A stretch of 64,000 nucleotides of DNA from Maribacter cobaltidurans (GTDB taxonomy: Bacteria; Bacteroidota; Bacteroidia; Flavobacteriales; Flavobacteriaceae): contig NZ_CP022957.1 of assembly GCF_002269385.1 (NCBI RefSeq), forward strand, positions 863,001 to 927,000. Reading direction: 5' to 3'. The stretch's first letter is position 1; each line of letters opens with the position of its first letter. A program made the position numbers and the translations under genes. This document shows positions 35,850 to 44,096 of the stretch, piece by piece. Under the pieces are notes generated by a model. That model was not told where the DNA came from, did not search any database, and saw only the letters and a program-made list of their open reading frames with translations.

Positions 35850-36122
35850 TCAAATCACATTCTTAATGTTATTCATAAAATATTCTCTACCTACTTCTAT
35901 TCCTTCTGTAATTTCTTTAAAAGTGAGCAATCCATTTTTAGGTTTGGTTGTGGTAGCATTAGCAAATTAAACTGCTCCATTTTTTTAACTCCTTTTCCCA
36001 AATGGGCCTTACCATTCAATATTAAGCTTTGTTGATTTTGTGATGTAACTTTCTTCACTCCCGACTTTGTTATGAATCATATCCTTTCCCGTGTTAAGTT
36101 TTCTTAAGTCTATTTCCACAGT
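35850..36122 (-). pseudogene. probable decayed minus-strand gene, unidentified
   Basis: The 385-bp stretch 35835-36219 has no intact gene. On the minus strand, protein-like segments continue in different frames. From 36122 to 36009 the reading is TVEIDLRKLNTGKDMIHNKV and onward to LNIEW with a stop. The +1 frame then gives GKAHLGKGVKKMEQFNLL, and a third stretch, LLTFKEITEGIEVGREYF, runs to a stop at 35850. Codon quality is gene-like but stops and frame changes break it. I do not recognise the family. Chance open segments remain possible in such AT-rich DNA. Confidence 0.35.
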
Positions 36123-36150
36123 ATTGATACAGTCAAAAAAATATCAATTA

Positions 36151-36162
36151 TGACATATGTCA
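36151..36162. promoter_or_regulatory. 12-bp palindrome, candidate Crp/Fnr-family operator
   Basis: TGACATATGTCA is a perfect palindrome 57 bp before the gene at 36220. Its TGAC-N4-GTCA form resembles sites of Crp/Fnr-type regulators. A CACATTTG at 36186-36193 could serve as a degenerate -7 element, which would place the palindrome near -43, a typical activator position. The regulator is not in the window. Confidence 0.5.
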
Positions 36163-36219
36163 GTTTTTAGTTAAAGAATAAAGGTCACATTTGTGTCTTA
36201 TTTAATCTAAAAAGCGGTT

Positions 36220-38022
36220 TTGACTAAATCAATACACACCTTTCATATTCCAGTAATGGGATTAGCGTATACCATAGACAGTCCAATACGTGTGGCCCAC
36301 TATGGAATTTCCTCCGTAATATCTATCATTGACGATGAGCTCATAGAGAAAATGAATTCGTTCTATAGCAAAAAATTCAATTTTCCATATGAAGAAATTT
36401 CAAAAAAAGCACAGGATTATCGTGCCAAGCGTATTACCACCTATTTAAATTTAGTGGATACCATTGTTAAGGAAAAATTCTCAAAATTTAAAAAAGAACT
36501 AGCTGAAAGTAAATTGGCATTGGAAGATTTTATAGCTACTCTGCCCAATAAATCCAGTATAAAGGAAGGACTTTCCAATCTAATGAATGAAGGTTCTGCA
36601 CTTAAGGATGACATAGAAAACTTTTTAGAAGTACATTTAAAAGCGGGTGACATTGATGTGAATATCATGACCAAAGTTGATAAGGACAACTTTATTAACA
36701 ATAAGCAATTGCCTATTGAATTTAACGACGCCCATGCCTCGCTCAGGGGTTTTGCCCATAGTAGACTAAACTCTTCAGTTGTGCTCTCTGCAGGAATGAA
36801 CCCAAGATTATACAGTTACTTTGAAAATTTCAAAGATTTCTTTCCTGATAGAAATAACCGATTAAAAAAGAAGATTATTCTTAAGGTCAGTGATTATCGT
36901 TCAGCAACCATTCAAGGTAAATTTTTGGCAAAAAAGGGTCTTTGGGTTTCAGAATATAGGATTGAATCCGGTTTAAATTGTGGCGGACATTCTTTTGCAA
37001 CAGAAGGCTTTTTGTTGGGTCCCATTTTAGAAGAGTTCAAAAATAAAAAAGCAGAATTAATTGAAGACACGCACAAGGTTCTTACAAAAGGCCTGCTTCA
37101 GAAGGGAATGGAAGTTCCTGTACAGCCTTTAGATTTGAAGATCACCGTGCAGGGAGGTGTAGGCACGGCTGAAGAACACGAATTTTTACTTGAAAATTAC
37201 CAAGTTGATTCTGTTGGTTGGGGAAGCCCATTTTTATTGGTTCCGGAAGCCACATCAGTAGATTATAAAACCAGAACGTTATTAGCTGATGCCAAAGAAA
37301 AAGATTTGTATTTAAGTAATATTTCACCCTTGGGAATTCCTTTTAACACTATTAAAGGGAGTACAAATGAGTACCATAGACAAAAACGTATTGATAACAA
37401 TAAAGCTGGGAGTTCCTGTCCAAAAAAATATTTGGCGTTGAGCAAAGAATTGGATCCAAAGGGTGTTTGTACGGCTTCAAAAAAGTATCAAGATATGAAA
37501 CTTCAAGAATTAGAAGCCAACCGATTTGAAATCCCCCAAAATACCTATGAAAATGCCAAAGTTAAAATAACTGAAAAGGCCTGCCTTTGTGTAGGTTTGG
37601 CCAATGCGTCTTTTTTGGAAAACGATATTGAAATAAAAGGACAGAAACAAGGTGTGGTTATTTGTCCAGGACCTAATATGGCGTATTTCGACAAGGAAGT
37701 ATCACTTTCCAAAATGATACAACATATTTATGGAAACGGGTCTGTGCTCCACTCCCCGCATCGCCCAAACATGTTTGTCAAAGAATTGAAAATATATGTG
37801 GATTATTTAAAAAATGAAATAGAAACTAATTCAGAAGAAGTTACGACCAAACAAATCAAGAAATGGGAGGCTTTTAAAAGTAATTTATTTAATGGAATTG
37901 CTTATTATCAGGATTTGTTTCAAACGGAAATATCGTCTGAAAACCTCAACCTACAAAAGGATTTACTATTTTTCAAGGAAGAACTCAGAGCCATTACTAT
38001 ACCAATAATGAAAGAGGTATAA
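36220..38022 (+). CDS. uncharacterised 600-residue protein, flavin-binding TIM-barrel-like with C-terminal cysteine cluster
   Basis: I do not recognise a named family. The N-terminus (FHIPVMGLAYTIDSPIRVA, then YGISSVISIIDDELIE) resembles the first strand-helix of nitronate monooxygenase/IMPDH-like barrels. Further blocks are YRIESGLNCGGHSFATEG (about 246-263), a phosphate-binding-like VQGGVGTAEEHEFL (about 309-322) and SVGWGSPFLLVPEA (about 331-344). Downstream come Cys in GSSCPKKYLALS and KGVCTASKKY and the pair CLC in EKACLCVGLANA, four cysteines that could hold a metal or Fe-S cluster. No signal peptide or membrane helix is seen. The only start before the first block is TTG 36220, since a TAA lies four codons upstream. 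The gene looks more AT-rich than mutS and is flanked by decayed genes, suggesting acquisition. Confidence 0.7.
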   Translation: MTKSIHTFHIPVMGLAYTIDSPIRVAHYGISSVISIIDDELIEKMNSFYSKKFNFPYEEISKKAQDYRAKRITTYLNLVDTIVKEKFSKFKKELAESKLALEDFIATLPNKSSIKEGLSNLMNEGSALKDDIENFLEVHLKAGDIDVNIMTKVDKDNFINNKQLPIEFNDAHASLRGFAHSRLNSSVVLSAGMNPRLYSYFENFKDFFPDRNNRLKKKIILKVSDYRSATIQGKFLAKKGLWVSEYRIESGLNCGGHSFATEGFLLGPILEEFKNKKAELIEDTHKVLTKGLLQKGMEVPVQPLDLKITVQGGVGTAEEHEFLLENYQVDSVGWGSPFLLVPEATSVDYKTRTLLADAKEKDLYLSNISPLGIPFNTIKGSTNEYHRQKRIDNNKAGSSCPKKYLALSKELDPKGVCTASKKYQDMKLQELEANRFEIPQNTYENAKVKITEKACLCVGLANASFLENDIEIKGQKQGVVICPGPNMAYFDKEVSLSKMIQHIYGNGSVLHSPHRPNMFVKELKIYVDYLKNEIETNSEEVTTKQIKKWEAFKSNLFNGIAYYQDLFQTEISSENLNLQKDLLFFKEELRAITIPIMKEV

Positions 38023-38110
38023 TTTAAGGGCAATAAAAGACACTATCTCAAATAAGTGTGTAATTTAAAGTATACGGGTTGGACCTTTCTAGAATCTGAC
38101 CCTTTATTAG

Positions 38111-38400
38111 TTAATGTTTTATAGTTAATGGATGGCGAATGGGCATTCCCGGTCTCCCGAACTTAAATGTTCCAAGATAATTATTGAAGCCTTTTTTGGT
38201 AACGGCTTTATTTATATTATTAAAGGCTGAAAGAGTTTAACACAATGGTTTACCACTTTCATAAAAGTCTTTGGCAATGTCAATCACTTGAGAATCATTG
38301 ATTTTTCTTTCATATGAGTATTATACAGCTCTTCAATAGGGTCGACTGAACTTAATTTTGAAGACAATAATGCATCCCTTTTAGAAGGTAAGGTGGATGT
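38111..38400 (-). pseudogene. decayed minus-strand gene fragment, unidentified
   Basis: Two frames give protein-like text. From 38400 the reading runs into RDALLSSKLSSVDPIEELYN and stops at 38284. From about 38320 another frame reads YERKINDSQVIDIAKDFYES, then GKPLC followed by a stop, and after it TLSAFNNINKAVTKKGFNNY and GTFKFGRPGMPIRHPLTIKH to the stop at 38111. The second frame picks up where the first leaves off, as expected for one gene broken by a frameshift near 38310-38320 and a nonsense codon near 38240. The family is not recognised. Confidence 0.45.
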
Positions 38401-38580
38401 TCAACAACTTCCCTGCCTTTACTATTTTTTGGGTCAGTTGAATATTGGCCTGACTAGGAATAAAGAACTTATTCGAATCAATTGAGCTATATTGACCCTT
38501 CTATTACCTACAACCAAGAATTCATTAAACAAGAACACTATAAATTCGGTCATAAATTCATCTTCCCCATTAAACCTTTT
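38381..38580 (-). pseudogene. RadC-like (JAB/MPN domain) gene remnant
   Basis: In the minus strand the segment 38459-38391 reads PSQANIQLTQKIVKAGKLLN and ends IHL. This closely resembles the stretch of RadC proteins just after the HNHPSG metal motif (PSxxDIxLTxxLxxAGxLLxI). An upstream frame (38571-38507) reads NGEDEFMTEFIVFLFNEF, which could be the preceding strand of the same fold. The HNHPSG core itself is missing and the frames differ, so the gene is dead. RadC-like genes are frequent cargo of mobile elements and islands in Bacteroidota. Confidence 0.5.
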
Positions 38581-38629
38581 GTTATTTTAGGCCTCTAAAA
38601 TTGAACAATACTAAACAATCTATATCATC

Positions 38630-39139
38630 ATGAGCAGAAAATCAGAGAACACCTTTAGGGAATTTCATCGATATCTAGGCTTTTTCCTAGCAGGAATCAT
38701 GGCCGTTTATGCCATTAGCGGTATCGTACTGACATTTCGTAACACAGATTTCCTAAAAAAGGAGGTGACCATCACCAAAACACTCCCAGCCGGGTTGAAT
38801 GAAGAAAAACTGGGGCAGGAACTTCGTATGCGCTTTTTTAAGGTGGACAAAACAGAGGGCGATATGATCTATTTTGGTTCAGGTTCCTACAATAAGGCTA
38901 CGGGTGAAGTATCCTACACGGAAAAACACCAACCCTTAGTTATAGAAAAGATGAACAAGCTACACAAAATGCATCAGGGCAATCCCTTGTTTTGGCTTGC
39001 CGTTCTTTTTGGAATAGGTTTACTTTTCTTTTCCGTATCGGCATTTTTTATGATCAACCCTAAAGCGCCCATTTACAAAAAAGGCATCTATTTTGCCGTC
39101 GCGGGTTTTTTATTGACGGTAGTTCTTCTAATAGTATAA
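38630..39139 (+). CDS. PepSY-associated transmembrane protein
   Basis: A 169-residue protein with three membrane helices (about residues 14-34, 120-143 and 148-167) and a short periplasmic PepSY-like loop between the first two. The N-terminus REFHRYLGFFLAGIMAVYAISGIVLTF matches the PepSY_TM type, whose conserved His in the first helix and the KLHKMHQG segment are reminiscent of heme- or iron-related membrane proteins. A role in ferric reduction or siderophore uptake is common for longer relatives but unproven here. It is a monocistronic unit closed by a strong terminator. Confidence 0.8.
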   Translation: MSRKSENTFREFHRYLGFFLAGIMAVYAISGIVLTFRNTDFLKKEVTITKTLPAGLNEEKLGQELRMRFFKVDKTEGDMIYFGSGSYNKATGEVSYTEKHQPLVIEKMNKLHKMHQGNPLFWLAVLFGIGLLFFSVSAFFMINPKAPIYKKGIYFAVAGFLLTVVLLIV

Positions 39140-39158
39140 ATCTGCTTCTTTTTATATA

Positions 39159-39194
39159 AAACAAAAGCCCGGACCAATGTCCGGGCTTTTGTTT
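39159..39194. terminator. strong bidirectional terminator
   Basis: A 16-bp perfect stem: AAACAAAAGCCCGGAC (39159-39174), loop CAAT, GTCCGGGCTTTTGTTT (39179-39194). It separates two convergent genes. Confidence 0.92.
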
Positions 39195-39213
39195 AACTTA
39201 TTTTGCCTTTCTC

Positions 39214-40827
39214 TTAATTGGCTCCTACAATTTCAAACAATTCCTTGTCCATTTGAGGTTTTACCTCACAGGTTACGTTAAAATGCATCGTAGCCGTATT
39301 CTTTTCATTGTAAGTAGGCCATTCCGGCAAACTAGCTGCATTGGGATTGCCCGTCTTGGCAAAATTGATCCAAGCACTACTCATTTTATCAGCCAATTGG
39401 TGGGCCTCCTCGCCTCCTCCGGTCATTTGGTTTGCCAAATCCACCGTATCAAATACAAAGGGTAATTCCATACAATGCAACGCCTTATATTTTCCATTGA
39501 AAACTGGGGACTGCCAAGTAAACAGATACATGTAGACATCCGCTCCGTCCTTTAAAGCAGATTTTTCATTCGCCTGCACCACCGCTCCCGGTCTGAACAT
39601 GGTATCTACGTCCAAAAGATCTTTGGGATCTGTATCATTGGGGTATGCTTTTTTCACGGCCTTTATATAGGCATCGGCATTTTCCTTATACCGTTCCTTA
39701 ATCTGTTTCAAAATATCTTCTTCAGAAGCATTTACCAATTGCATCGTGGTGAAAGGTGCAAATTCATTCTTTACCGTTCCAATCAATAACGGTATATCTT
39801 TGGACATTTTTAAGACCTCGTTGGAATTTACCTGATAGGGCAAATCCGTTCCGTCCAGGCTAGGGCCCCAACTAAGACCAAATCCTATAGCAGGTTTGCC
39901 TGCAGTCTGCATTTTTTCAGCTGTAATTCTTAAGGCCTTGCTACTTGCTTCGGACAATACTTCAAAAGGAATATTCTGAATGCTATCCACAGAAGCTTCA
40001 TCCAACCCTAAAATGGATAATGTTTCGGACGCTATAGCCTGAGTATCCTCTTTTTCCAAAATGGCACTTCTAAACGATCCGCTCTGATTGATGGCTTTAT
40101 GGAACAAACCCTCGGCCTTGGGCATGGCCATTAAGGTATTTACCTTGGCCCCGCCACCCGATTGGCCAAAAATGGTCACGTTATTTGGGTCCCCCCCAAA
40201 ATTGGCAATGTTGTCCCTGACCCATTCCAAGGCCAAAACGATATCCAACATGCCGTTGTTGGCAGAATGACTGTATTTATCACCATAGGCAGATAGGTCC
40301 AAGAACCCTAAAACGTTTAGCCGATGATTAATGGACACAACGACCACATCGCCTTTTTTACTCAAATTTTCACCATCATAAGACGGTAACTCATGACTTG
40401 ATCCCGAAGTGAAACCTCCCCCATGAATCCAAAACATCACGGGTCTTTTTTTGTTGTCCGATATACTTGGTGTCCATACGTTCAAACTTAAACAGTCCTC
40501 ATTGGTATATCCCCAATCATGGTCAAAAACAAATTCCACCTCATCATTGACCGTAGTTGTTGGCGTTAGCAAAGGAGCTACTGGTCCGTACATTGTAGAA
40601 CTACGAACACCCTCCCATGGTTCCGGTTTTACAGCGGTCTCAAATCTTTCGGCCTTACCGTAAGGAATTCCCTTATACGTGAAAATATCGTTTTGAATAT
40701 AGCCACGGACCTTTCCATTATTGGTTTTCGTAACCGCCACATCCATTCCGGTCTTCACTTCTTGGGCCACCATGGAAATGGAAACCGATAATAGAAGCAA
40801 GCAAATTTTAAAAGTTAGTTTTTTCAT
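39214..40827 (-). CDS. secreted type-B carboxylesterase
   Basis: A 537-residue carboxylesterase/lipase family enzyme. A signal peptide covers about residues 1-22 (ending SMVAQ). The oxyanion hole is WIHGGGFTSGS, the nucleophile elbow FGQSGGGAKV (GxSxG), and the catalytic His is in the KALHCMELPFVF segment; an acidic residue in the NEFAPF region likely completes the triad. It probably hydrolyses acyl esters, for example on sugars or aromatic acids, in the periplasm. It ends the minus-strand group that starts at the isomerase-like gene. Confidence 0.92.
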   Translation of the reverse strand: MKKLTFKICLLLLSVSISMVAQEVKTGMDVAVTKTNNGKVRGYIQNDIFTYKGIPYGKAERFETAVKPEPWEGVRSSTMYGPVAPLLTPTTTVNDEVEFVFDHDWGYTNEDCLSLNVWTPSISDNKKRPVMFWIHGGGFTSGSSHELPSYDGENLSKKGDVVVVSINHRLNVLGFLDLSAYGDKYSHSANNGMLDIVLALEWVRDNIANFGGDPNNVTIFGQSGGGAKVNTLMAMPKAEGLFHKAINQSGSFRSAILEKEDTQAIASETLSILGLDEASVDSIQNIPFEVLSEASSKALRITAEKMQTAGKPAIGFGLSWGPSLDGTDLPYQVNSNEVLKMSKDIPLLIGTVKNEFAPFTTMQLVNASEEDILKQIKERYKENADAYIKAVKKAYPNDTDPKDLLDVDTMFRPGAVVQANEKSALKDGADVYMYLFTWQSPVFNGKYKALHCMELPFVFDTVDLANQMTGGGEEAHQLADKMSSAWINFAKTGNPNAASLPEWPTYNEKNTATMHFNVTCEVKPQMDKELFEIVGAN

Positions 40828-40841
40828 TGTTTCAATATTTT

Positions 40842-42212
40842 TTATGCTTGATATAAATTCTTGTTCAAATAATCATTTTTGAATTTTCCATCGGGATCGT
40901 GCTTTTTAGCCAAAGCTAGAAAATCCGAAAACTTGCTATATCTTGAGGACAACACCTTAGGATCAACGTTAAAGATTTTACCCCAATGAGGCCTGAACTG
41001 AAAAGGTTCCAGCTCTTCTTCAATCATAGTTACTAAAGCTCCAACTTCCTCAGGGTTTTGTTTCCATGTGAAATGGATCGCAACACAATCCTGCTGATAG
41101 CACGGGCTCATCCAATAATCATCGGCTGCAATTGTACGTATTTCGGTAATCATTAATTGAGGAGAAATTAGATCCCTCTTTTTTTCCAGGGCCAATATGG
41201 CATCAAGTGCTTGATCTTTAGGTACAAAAAATTCCGATTGTAATTCCTCTCCACTACTGGGCGTGAAACCCATTTTAAAGTGTGGAAGTCTATCATACCA
41301 AGGACCAGGAACACCCATTTGGTCCGTACAATTTACAGCGGATAGTTCGGTAATAGGATGTAGGTTTCTTGTCGCCGCCTTGGCACCAAAATACTCGTCG
41401 CCTAAATCCTTTACTTTTTCATCGGTTCTTCGCTTGACCCACACCTGACTGATTTTTTGATTCTGCCAGTCCGTAAAAAGACTTACGCTGTAACCACCCG
41501 ATAAAATGTCATTAAAATTTTCCTTCAGGGATTCCAAAGGAAGTTCCTGAAAGACATCCTGCCGAACATCAAATGTCCTTTGAATATCCAAGGTCATTTT
41601 GGTGATAATACCCAAAGCTCCGAGATTTACCACAGCACCATTAAAGGCTTCGTCTCCCCTTTTTAGCACTATAATTTCTCCATTGCCGTTTACCAATTCA
41701 ATGGCAGCTACACCGGTTGCCAAATTTCCATTGTTAACACCAGAACCATGGGTTGCCGTTGCACATGCTCCAGCAACCGAAATATGTGGCAGAGAGGCCA
41801 AGTTGTGCAAAGCATATCCCCGTTCATGTAATTCGGGGGCAAAATCACCGTATTTAGCACCTGCACCCACCGTAACGGTCATATTTTCCTCATCCAAATC
41901 AATGACACCATTTAAGTGTTTGGTGGAGATTTGGTTTATTGGGCTATCTGCAATGTTGTTAAAACAGTGTTTAGACCCCAGAGCTTTTTGAGCTTTCAGT
42001 TCCTTGATCAACTCTTGGACTTCCTCGGCCGTTTTTGGTTCATATAGGTTCTTTGCCTTATACGTATAATTCCCGGCCCAGTTTTTTCGAACAGGTTCCA
42101 GAGGCAAATCTTCCGACATTTTCTTTTTATCCAATTTACAGGAGGCCAAAGGATTTATGGTCGTAGCAGCTGCGAATGCAGCCGTAGTTTTAATAAAAGT
42201 TTTCCGTTTCAT
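40842..42212 (-). CDS. FAD-linked oxidase of the aldonolactone/alditol oxidase family, exported
   Basis: A 456-residue VAO-fold flavoenzyme. The N-terminus MKRKTFIKTTAAFAAA is a twin-arginine-like/lipoprotein leader with a possible lipobox ending at Cys25 (PLASC). The FAD domain has the PHISVAGACATATHGSG motif; the His before ISVAG aligns with the residue that carries covalent FAD in alditol oxidases. The C-terminal domain (about 210-450) is the ALO (arabinono-1,4-lactone oxidase) type and ends with PHWGKIFNVDP. It likely oxidises an alditol or sugar lactone with oxygen or a carrier. It lies 14 bp from the esterase gene and 9 bp from the isomerase-like gene. Confidence 0.88.
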   Translation of the reverse strand: MKRKTFIKTTAAFAAATTINPLASCKLDKKKMSEDLPLEPVRKNWAGNYTYKAKNLYEPKTAEEVQELIKELKAQKALGSKHCFNNIADSPINQISTKHLNGVIDLDEENMTVTVGAGAKYGDFAPELHERGYALHNLASLPHISVAGACATATHGSGVNNGNLATGVAAIELVNGNGEIIVLKRGDEAFNGAVVNLGALGIITKMTLDIQRTFDVRQDVFQELPLESLKENFNDILSGGYSVSLFTDWQNQKISQVWVKRRTDEKVKDLGDEYFGAKAATRNLHPITELSAVNCTDQMGVPGPWYDRLPHFKMGFTPSSGEELQSEFFVPKDQALDAILALEKKRDLISPQLMITEIRTIAADDYWMSPCYQQDCVAIHFTWKQNPEEVGALVTMIEEELEPFQFRPHWGKIFNVDPKVLSSRYSKFSDFLALAKKHDPDGKFKNDYLNKNLYQA

Positions 42213-42221
42213 CCTTAAGGA

Positions 42222-43145
42222 TTATTCAAATCCGATTTCCTTCAACCCTTCATGGCTAATCTTTATAGCCTCCAAAGGTTTTAAGCCATCGAACGTCATA
42301 TCCTGCTCCACCATATAATATTCCATACCTGAAAGTTCTTTCTTCTCTAAAATTCTACCAAAATCAATGTTTCCTGTACCAACAGGAGCAAATCTTCCCT
42401 GATCATCCATATCCTTTACATGCCAAAGTTTAAAACGACCCGGATACTTTTCAAAATAAGCCACCGGATCGGCACCCGCTTTGGTAACCCAATACAGGTC
42501 CATTTGGAAGTTAACATTATCAGGATTACAGTTTTCCAGCAAATAATCGATCATGACCACATCATCAGTTCCTTTTTTAAATTCAAAATCGTGATTATGG
42601 TACAATAATTTAAGACCCGCTTTACTTGCTTTTTCACCTAGGGTATCCAAAATATCGGCCAATTCTTGAGGTGTACCCTCCATACCCATTGTTCTATCTT
42701 CCATGTTGAATTTAAACATCCCCATAGGAGGTACCGGTACCACGAAATATTCAAATCCCGCAGCCGCAACATCTGCCATCATCTCATCTGCATTATCCAG
42801 TGTAACGCTAGATTGATGTGTGCTTATAGGGGTAAGTCCAACTTCAGATAAGTAAGCCTTAAAATCAGCAGGGGTCATGTTGTAGAATTTACCATCAGCA
42901 TAACCTGCGGCCTCTATGTTTTCATAACCCGCATCCGCAACGGCCTTTAAGGTTGACTTGGCATCCGTTCCCATATCATCTCGTACGGTGTATAATGCAA
43001 GACCACCAAAGTCCTGAACTTCTTCCACTGGAGTTTCCGGTGTATCTGCCGTTTCATTTGTTTTCTCCGCTTTTTCCTTACAAGAAAAAACAAGGCCAAA
43101 TGCAACCAGTATAAACGCATTAAAAATTACTTTCTTCATGTTCAT
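42222..43145 (-). CDS. sugar phosphate isomerase/epimerase-like lipoprotein (xylose isomerase-type TIM barrel)
   Basis: A 307-residue protein of the AP endonuclease 2/xylose-isomerase-like barrel family. It begins with a lipoprotein signal ending at Cys22 (LVFSCKEK) and a short Glu/Thr/Pro linker, so it works in the periplasm or at the outer membrane. Metal-ligand candidates are the His/Asp/Glu in LLYHNHDFEFKKG, QMDLYWVTKAG, WHVKDMD and the final MVEQDMTFDG. Such exported relatives are common in Bacteroidota sugar loci and include 3-keto-glucoside hydrolase-like proteins, so isomerase activity should not be assumed. Two ATGs (43145, 43139) are possible starts. Confidence 0.88.
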   Translation of the reverse strand: MNMKKVIFNAFILVAFGLVFSCKEKAEKTNETADTPETPVEEVQDFGGLALYTVRDDMGTDAKSTLKAVADAGYENIEAAGYADGKFYNMTPADFKAYLSEVGLTPISTHQSSVTLDNADEMMADVAAAGFEYFVVPVPPMGMFKFNMEDRTMGMEGTPQELADILDTLGEKASKAGLKLLYHNHDFEFKKGTDDVVMIDYLLENCNPDNVNFQMDLYWVTKAGADPVAYFEKYPGRFKLWHVKDMDDQGRFAPVGTGNIDFGRILEKKELSGMEYYMVEQDMTFDGLKPLEAIKISHEGLKEIGFE

Positions 43146-43175
43146 TATTGTTTTTGTTAATTATTGATTCAATTT

Positions 43176-43877
43176 CTATTTAAAGCTATATAGATATGGA
43201 GCTTTATGTGCCTTTCCTTGAAATAATTTCTCATGTCTTACCAAAATATCCTGGGAAAGCATTTTTCTTTGAAAGGTTGTTCGGCGCAGTTTTTCTCCCA
43301 ATACCGCTTCATAGACTTGCTGTAACTGCTTCATAGTAAATTTAACGGGCAAGAGATTCATCCCCACCAGTTTTCGCTCCAAATTTTGCCGAAGGACTTC
43401 CAATGCCTTTTTTACCATTTCCCCATGATCCATCATCAAGGATGGAAGTTCGTCAATGGGATACCAATTGATACTATCTGAAAGTTCATCTGGCTTAGGT
43501 TCAACCTCTTCATAGTTGATCGGGGCATAGTAACCAATGGAAACAAATCGTCCCATCATCCAACTGTATTTTTCCCTATCCAAATCATTTTGGGTTAAAA
43601 TTTTATCCATCGCTGCCGGATCGGACCGCTCTAAACTACCAAAGGTGTAGAATTGCTCCAAATAAATATCCTGTATACCGGTTCGTTGCCTAATCCCATT
43701 TTTTACCGCATCCTCCAAGTCTTCATCCATGCGTACAAATCCTCCAGGAAGGGCGAACAATCCTGTATTGTGGTATTCCAAAATAAGGATTTTCAACTGA
43801 GTCCCATTAAAGCCAAATATTACAGAATCATATGACAAATTTTGAATAAAGTCCTGCTTTTTCTCCATAGTCTTCAA
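43176..43877 (-). CDS. Nudix-related transcription regulator (NrtR/AraR-type)
   Basis: A 233-residue protein. The N-terminal part (about 15-150) is a Nudix fold, but the catalytic box is broken: GGFVRMDEDLEDAVKNGIRQ lacks the REUxEE residues, so hydrolysis is unlikely and the fold probably binds a ligand. The C-terminal part (about 165-233; TMKQLQQVYEAVLGEKLRRTTFQRKML) is a winged helix-turn-helix as in NrtR regulators. Relatives control sugar catabolism. It lies at the centre of the esterase/oxidase/isomerase locus and is divergent from the esterase gene at 44097, so local regulation through the inverted repeat 43939-43965 is plausible. The start might also be the ATG at 43868. Confidence 0.88.
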   Translation of the reverse strand: MKTMEKKQDFIQNLSYDSVIFGFNGTQLKILILEYHNTGLFALPGGFVRMDEDLEDAVKNGIRQRTGIQDIYLEQFYTFGSLERSDPAAMDKILTQNDLDREKYSWMMGRFVSIGYYAPINYEEVEPKPDELSDSINWYPIDELPSLMMDHGEMVKKALEVLRQNLERKLVGMNLLPVKFTMKQLQQVYEAVLGEKLRRTTFQRKMLSQDILVRHEKLFQGKAHKAPYLYSFK

Positions 43878-43938
43878 TTTTCACGCTCTAATAATCCCAA
43901 AGTATCAAATAACGAACAAAACAAGAAGAAAACAAAGT

Positions 43939-43965
43939 ATTATTGTAACAAAATGAGACAATAAT
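43939..43965. promoter_or_regulatory. inverted repeat, candidate operator
   Basis: ATTATTGT (43939-43946), 11 bp, ACAATAAT (43958-43965), lying between the divergent Nudix-type regulator and esterase genes and just upstream of the esterase promoter. Confidence 0.5.
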
Positions 43966-43977
43966 TAAGCAATTAAC

Positions 43978-44007
43978 TTTGGGCAGCGCTTTTTTTATAT
44001 ACATTTG
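43978..44007 (+). promoter_or_regulatory. Bacteroidota-type promoter of the esterase gene
   Basis: TTTG (43978-43981), an 18-bp spacer, TACATTTG (44000-44007); a close match to the -33/-7 consensus, 89 bp before the start at 44097. Confidence 0.72.
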
Positions 44008-44096
44008 TTTGTTTTCATATTATAAATATCTCATTCTAAAAGTGAATATATATTAAAATCCAACACTTAAAATAATTTCGATTTAAACTTTTTAAA

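Noticed and set aside
35710..38629. Attachment site pair for an element integrated in tRNA-Leu
   Set aside because: I looked for a repeat of the tRNA-Leu 3' end (around GGGTTCAAGTCCCGC) within the pocket and did not see one, and no integrase is present.
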